In this document: positions 58,750-64,000 of the stretch, piece after piece | Position numbering within the stretch: the stretch's first letter is position 1 | Layout of the letters: the number at the start of each line of letters is the position of its first letter | Source of the DNA: Promerops cafer | Taxonomy: Eukaryota > Chordata > Aves > Passeriformes > Nectariniidae | Direction of reading: 5' to 3' | Assembly (NCBI GenBank): GCA_013398275.1 | Contig: VZSE01008770.1 | Coordinates: 454,264-518,263, forward strand | Length of the DNA stretch: 64,000 nucleotides | Program-made: the position numbers and the translations under genes | The notes under the pieces: generated by a model | Told to the model about the DNA's origin: nothing | Database searches by the model: none | What the model saw: only the letters and a program-made list of their open reading frames with translations

Positions 58750-61700
58750 GTCTGTGCCTTTGGGGAGATGGAAGGAAGGGGAGAGATAAGGAATTGAATT
58801 AGTAATGACACATATGGCAAAGGCTGTCACTTAATTTGGGTCTTGATCACACAGCTGCTAAAGAACTTCATTATTGCAAAACAAAAAGCATCGATGCATA
58901 GCATTAGTTTAATTGAGTCAACTTAAAAACTCTTCACTTGGATCAATGTGTTTTTCTGCTTTAGGCAGTGAATGCTCCTGAGGAATATTTTTTTGAGATT
59001 AAATGAAAAATTACTATTAGGAATTCAACCAGAAAGGGAGGAAATCTACGTAAGAAAGGCCTGAAAGAGCAGACTAAAATACAAGCATGTTTCTATTACA
59101 TACCACTGCTGTCTTCCAAAAATATCTATTGATTTAAGTTTTACTGGCCCAGTATTTGCAGAACATAAAACATAAAAAAGAACACTTGTAAAAGTGGCAT
59201 TGTAGTGTTGGCTGGAATGAGCATTGTAAAGCCAATGTGTGTGTGATTATTTTTGTTGTTTACAACTAATATTACAGTTATTCTTTGGCCTGAGGGAAGT
59301 ACTTTATAGTCAGGAAAAGCATTATGCTTCATCATTTTTATCTTCTACATAAAGTAACAAAAATAGAGAAATGTCTTGTTTCAGAAGAAATTGGTGTTTT
59401 AAATGCAATAATTAGAAAAACCAGTGGCTTGATTTCCTATTAAAATTATTTTCCTGCATACTTTTCTAACTAAAATGATTCATTTCTGATTACACCAGAA
59501 TTATCCAATGGTGAGACTGTAAGTAAAGGCTTCCTACACTGTTCTATTTGCTGGGTTGTTGAATGGCTTTTCCTTTTCTCACCCTAGAGATGTGCTGACC
59601 TCGCCGTGGTGCTGGCAGCACGCCGTGCTGCTGAACAGGTTCAGCCAGAGCCCTGGCCTGGAGAGCAGCCTGGCTGAGCAGGGCTATCATCCTGCCTTCC
59701 CAGCAGCTCTGCCCTACCTCCCAGCAGCCTTCAGGTGTTACACCAGGACAGCTCCTGGCAGATTCCCTGCACAGAAGCACCAGCCTGGCAGGCTGAAGGA
59801 GTACTACCTGCTCAACGCTGCCTCGCTGCTCCCCGTGCTGGCCTTGGAGGTGAAGGATGGGGAAAGTGTTCTGGATCTCTGTGCTGCACCAGGGGGAAAA
59901 TCTGTAGCTATCCTGCAGTGTGCCTGTCCAGGTAATGGAGCCAGGTGCTGGTGCAGGGAAAAGAACCAAACAACAATTTGTATTCCACCTAGTTCCGTGC
60001 TGTTTAATAAGGATTTTATGAAATCTGTTTGCCTAAAAGAGGATTAAAAAGGCAGTCCTTACTTTAACATAGGTTACTGCAGAGTGACAGGCAAAAGTGG
60101 GGTAGCTCTGTGGATTTTTTTCTCCACTGTTACCTCTCCAGAAGTTACCTAAAGCCATGTCAGTTTGTTGGCACAGGGATGTAAGTAATCTGCAGTCTTA
60201 GAATACTTGTCCTTTTTACTTTCTTTTTCTTTTCCTCTGCTGCCTCTTTTGTCAGTGCTGTGCAAATATTGCAGGTAAATTTGAGTGTGCTGCTGTAAAG
60301 CAGAGCATAAGAAATGAAATGTGCAAGATCTGGGCAAAGGGAGAAGGTTTATGGTAAGGAATTGGTTGGAGAAGGATTCTGCAATGATCAGGGTGTTTAG
60401 AAGGCAGCAGCAAGCAGCAGCTTGGGCCAGGGAGCCAAAGCAGGCTGGGATTGCTGTTTCCAAGTTTATTTGCTGGCTTGGGTAATAATTGTTTCCAGCT
60501 GTTCACAGCACCTTATGCTCCTGCTGATGAGACCATCACTATAACCACCTGCACCAGCTGATTACAGCTGGTTTCCCTCCTTCTTCTAGAGGAATGAGGT
60601 GATGCTAATGAAGTAAATTAAATAGGAATTGTCCCTTCAGAAGACTTAGAGAAAAAAAAACCCAACACTTTACTCTCTGTCTGCTTCTGAAGAGACCAGA
60701 CTGTTGCTGAGAACGGAAGATGTGAAGAATTTGATTCTTACTATACCTCAGTGAATGTTAAGATGTACCTTAAGATACACAAACTTGATGCTTTATTTAT
60801 TTAAAAGGCAATTTAATAATATGGGGCATGGACTTCATTTAGATGGTGGCTTAAGGAGCCCAGGAAGGCATTCACTCTTTGGATGTGGGTCATGATTAAA
60901 GTTTATTTCACTGTGGAAGTCTATTGCTACAGAAGGATTTGCTAGTAAATATGTAGGGTTTGCTCCGTAGGAGCATGTTGAAATTTATTTAGGTTTATAA
61001 CAATTCAGTAGTATTCTAAAAAGTGCAGTAACACAGGCACATAAGGTGTAAACTCCATGGTAGTCATGGCAATGCAGTAGAACTTCTGACATGGGTCTAA
61101 CTCCTTATATTTGTGAAAACAAAACAGAAAAAAAATTACAAAACCTTTTCTTTGGGTGTTTACATCTTTTTTTGTTTGTTTGTTTGTTTTTTCCTTAATT
61201 TTCTAAGGTCATTTTCACTGTAATGAATATGATGATTTGAGGTCAAGATGGTTGGAGCAGACAGTAGAATCCTTCATCCCAGATCCTTTGATTAACTTGA
61301 TAACGGTCTCTAAACTGGATGGTAGGCAGATTGGAGATCTTCAGCCTGAATTTTATGATAAGGTAACATTATTATTGGCAAATTATATTCTGCATTCTAA
61401 TTCTTCTTCTTCCTATGCTGCTGTCTTTTTAATTTTTTTCTTCCCCTGGCCCCCCACAAAAAAACCTGACCTATCAAGGGGAATAAAGTCATGTACAGGA
61501 TTTGTAGAGCCTCAGGAAACACTTTATGAAGCTTGTTGTACATTTATTTCTGTGTTGGATGATGTTGCCTTTTCAGCCTGGGAGTGAATTCTGAAGACCT
61601 TGTAGCTGTAATCTTTGCATGATGTGTGATTAGGAAGGGGAGGAGAACAAGAGGGAGCTGCTCAGGTAGATCTTACTTTGGGAGCACTAATTTTTTATCT

Positions 61701-62001
61701 TCCCCACCTGCTAACCCCATAGAAACATAAAATAGTAATGGGATCATTTCACCCCTAAAATGGAAAATAAAATTGTCTTAATATTTGCAAAAGAAAATTG
61801 AATATATTTTGGCACATGGTGTTCAAAAAGTGACCATCTTTGTTGAGAATTTTTTTATTTGATTTTATTCATTGTTTAGGTCCTGGTTGATGCTCCTTGT
61901 TCAAATGACAGAAGTTGGCTCTTCTCTGCTGACCCTCAGCAAGCTGTGCTCAGGCTCATGCAAAGGAAGGAGTTGTCTTCCCTGCAATTCCAGCTTCTAA
62001 G
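58640..62001 (+). CDS. NSUN3: NSUN3, mitochondrial tRNA-Met cytosine-5 methyltransferase (partial, both ends incomplete)
   Basis: NSUN3 methylates C34 of mitochondrial tRNA-Met, the first step to 5-formylcytidine, which allows AUA decoding in mitochondria. Four exons join in frame to 243 codons; human has 340 residues. The order is an N-terminal helix (KQICQVVLDHFEKQY), the SAM-binding motif VLDLCAAPGGKS, then CNEYDDLRSRW, and motif IV VLVDAPCSNDRSWLF with the product-release cysteine. The catalytic cysteine (motif VI, STCT in human) lies in the last exon, past the window end. The first few residues are coded upstream and were not located; a phase-0 junction before Leu fits the human arrangement after about four residues. 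Exon 3 is markedly GC-rich against its introns. Confidence 0.96.
59588..59931 (+). CDS. NSUN3: NSUN3 exon 3: SAM-binding motif I
   Basis: 344 nt. Encodes RDVLTSPWCWQHAVLLNRF, the conserved YYLLNAASLLPVLALEVKDG, and VLDLCAAPGGKSVAILQCAC. Acceptor CACCCTAG, donor GTAATG. GC content is far above the flanking introns. Confidence 0.98.
61208..61362 (+). CDS. NSUN3: NSUN3 exon 4
   Basis: 155 nt encoding GHFHCNEYDDLRSRWLEQTV, then ESFIPDPLINLITVSKLDG. Human has CNEYDSLRLRWLRQTLESFIP. Acceptor TTCTAAG follows a TTTG simple repeat (about 61165-61190). Donor GTAACA. Confidence 0.98.
61880..62001 (+). CDS. NSUN3: NSUN3 exon 5: motif IV
   Basis: 122 nt encoding VLVDAPCSNDRSWLF, the RNA-cytosine methyltransferase motif IV with its proline-cysteine pair, and ending SLQFQLLR in phase 2. 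Acceptor TTGTTTAG, donor GTGAGA. Confidence 0.98.
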
Positions 62002-63694
62002 GTGAGAAGTGCAAGAAGTTAAAGGAACTCCCTGTAATTAATAAAAATGACATGGGGGCAGGATTTAACAAACAAACCCAGGATTCCTCCTCTGAAAATA
62101 AGGTAAAGAATATGTGGTTGGGATGCTGTTTAGAATAAACAGTGGGTCTCAGATAATGAGGATGTGGAAATCTGTGTGGGTGATAGCAGCAGCAAGCCTT
62201 GGTCCTCTTAACTCACTCACAGGAACGCTCATTTGCAGATGACTCACAAACAGTCTGGTGTAAAATCAAAATATTTTAGGTGGACACAGCTAAAATGGGT
62301 TTAGATATATTCCATATTGATTGTAGCACAGAAAGGCTCCCAGTCCTAACTGGGAGGGTAAAAAGAAAAAAGAGCGTGAGGTTTGGTGGGGGAAAGAGAG
62401 GATTGTTTTTTTTGAGAACATCCCCACAGTAATCCAAAGCCAGGCTGTCATGTATTACACATTTTAATGCTACCAGCTATGGGCTGGCATTTGTGAAGCA
62501 TTTCAAACTGCACAGTTTTTCTCATGGGGGAAAAAAGAGTAACTTTTCAATAAAACCTTCTAAAATAAAACCTTGAATGTTATTTGTGGAGTAACAGTCA
62601 TGCCTGAAGTCCATCTGTCAAAGCAAATTGAGGGAAAAATAACATATTAAAAAAAAAAAAAGAGGAAAATTTGTGTGGAAAGTTCCCATTGCAGTTCAAG
62701 ATAGTTTTGCCAGACTTCCACTTGAAAAAGGCTTGGCAGAAGCCTATGATTTATAACAGAAATATGAGGATCTTATTGCAGTAATGCATCATGTCATCCA
62801 TTTCCTTTGAAGAAATCAATCACATTTAAAACACTGACCTGTTCCAGTTTTCCCTTTTCAATATCTGACATAGAAAATCCAATTTGTGAACCCGTAGCAA
62901 AAGGAAGCATACATCATGCAGAGAAATTTTGAGAATTTGCATAAATCATTCTGCATTGTAATCCTGGACATCATGACAGCAGAAACCTTGTTTTTTTTTA
63001 AAAAAAATGCATTCCTGTCAGCCCAAATCAGATTTAATTGAATTATTCCTAAATAGAGAGAGAACTTTCTGTTGAAAATATTCTTTACTTTAGCAACAGT
63101 AATAAGAATTTGTAAAGACAAAATACCTTTTCTATATAAATTGTAGTAAAAGGATGGTTACTTTAAAGAGTTAGAGTTTATAAGGGTTATTGGTAAAGAA
63201 TCTAAGGGTTATTGTTTGGGTTATTGGGTAAAATATTTGAAAGATAGCTGTCCACTGGCTGGTTATTGTTCTTTTTACCTGATCACTTTCGAATGAATTC
63301 CCGTTTCTGAAGACATCTCAGATCCCATGTGAAAGGGGAAAAAGGAAATGATAAAGCAAGATCAGAAAAGGCTGAATGGTTTGTGACAAGTGCATTGGAA
63401 CTAAAATTCTGGAATGCTTCCCTATTCAAGCCTCTGTTTAACGACTAGAGCACATAATTATAAATACAAAGTTGAGTTTGAATCCCTTCTCCAGTACTTG
63501 CAGTAATATTCAGGAGGGCTGAGCCTCCATGAATCCAGCTGTACTGCTTTTTACACGAGCCAGCTCATGCAGGGCTCTCTCTGGTTGATTGATTCAGGTT
63601 ACCTGGTGCTTTATGCTCCCAGGTGTTCCCGACCTCGGTTCCTTTATCTGTAAACAAAGACAAGTGTAAGGCTGAATCCCAGCAGTTTTATTCA
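62002..63694 (+). other. NSUN3: NSUN3 intron 5 (runs past the window end)
   Basis: AT-rich with no recognisable exon. Contains three GGGTTATT copies at about 63184-63230 and an A run at about 62648-62660. The exon with the catalytic cysteine was not found here. Confidence 0.7.
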
Positions 63695-63757
63695 GAGTAA
63701 CGTAAGAAATACATTATAAGAGCATGGAGTAACGTAAGAAATACATTATAAGAGCAT
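63695..63757 (+). repeat. Tandem 31-nt direct repeat, period 32
   Basis: The 31 bases at 63695-63725 (starting GAGTAACGTAAGAAATAC) are repeated exactly at 63727-63757 with one spacer base. It lies directly upstream of the CR1 copy. Confidence 0.93.
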
Positions 63758-63761
63758 TATA

Positions 63762-64000
63762 AGACAGGACAAGGGGAATGGCTTCAAACTGAGAGGGAGT
63801 GGGTTTAGATGGAGCAGTAGGAAAAAATTCTTTACTGTGAGGGTGGGGAGGCCCTGGCACAGGTTCCCAGAGCAGCTGTGGCTGCCCCTGGATCCCTGGA
63901 AGTGTCCAAGGCCAGGCTGGACAAGGCTTGGAGCAGCCTGGGACAGTGGAAGGTGTCCTGCCCATGGCAGGAGGTGGAATTGGATGATCTTCCAACCCCA
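63762..64000 (+). repeat. CR1 3'-terminal fragment, plus orientation, cut by window end
   Basis: Typical avian CR1 end: AATGGCTTCAAACTGAGAGG, TTCTTTACTGTGAGGGTGG, TCCAAGGCCAGGCTGGA and finally GATGATCTTCCAACCCCA. It is less diverged than the other CR1 pieces here, so probably the youngest. Confidence 0.95.

Noticed and set aside
59544..59969. A 141-residue minus-strand ORF opposite NSUN3 exon 3
   Set aside because: It is the antisense shadow of a GC-rich coding exon; no domain or splice signals support it.
1..64000. CRISPR arrays, bacterial operons, tRNA or rRNA genes, DHFR2-like retrogene
   Set aside because: None was seen. The window is an ordinary vertebrate locus, and the DHFR retrogene found near these genes in human is not present here.

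Overview
The window is vertebrate nuclear DNA, and most likely from a bird. The genes are split into short exons by GT-AG introns. Fragments of CR1 retrotransposons, the dominant avian repeat family, occur at about 25.2, 37.7, 51.6, 57.7 and 63.8 kb. The gene order PROS1 - ARL13B (with STX19 nested inside) - NSUN3 is the order known from human chromosome 3q11. I cannot name a species. No prokaryotic features, CRISPR arrays, rRNA or tRNA genes were seen.

Region by region. From 2.3 to 21.96 kb on the minus strand lies PROS1, the vitamin K-dependent anticoagulant protein S. Exons 2-15 can be placed to the base and their reading phases join without a break. The last 18 bases of exon 1 are also visible, up to an assembly gap (21960-22483) that hides the start codon and nearly all of the signal peptide. 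The gap sits in a CpG island shared with ARL13B, which runs the other way. ARL13B (plus strand, to 53.4 kb) has a non-coding first exon ending at 22557, a second exon carrying a small upstream ORF and the start codon, and ten coding exons that give a 420-residue protein. Inside its 16-kb intron between coding exons 3 and 4 is STX19, an intact single-exon syntaxin on the minus strand. After the ARL13B 3' UTR comes a second CpG island at about 57.9-58.3 kb and then NSUN3 (plus strand), a mitochondrial tRNA methyltransferase. Four of its coding exons are present. Its first coding exon could not be fixed and its last exon, with the catalytic cysteine, lies beyond the window.

The genes do not form a functional pathway: a secreted coagulation regulator, a ciliary GTPase, an epithelial SNARE and a mitochondrial RNA enzyme are neighbours by old synteny. 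PROS1 and ARL13B probably share a bidirectional promoter.

I found no new biological system. The points most worth checking are the loss of two of the three known cleavage arginines in the protein S thrombin-sensitive loop, the ARL13B uORF whose stop overlaps the in-frame Met5 codon, the unusual 3' splice site of ARL13B coding exon 6, the gap over the shared promoter, and an LTR-like block in a PROS1 intron.
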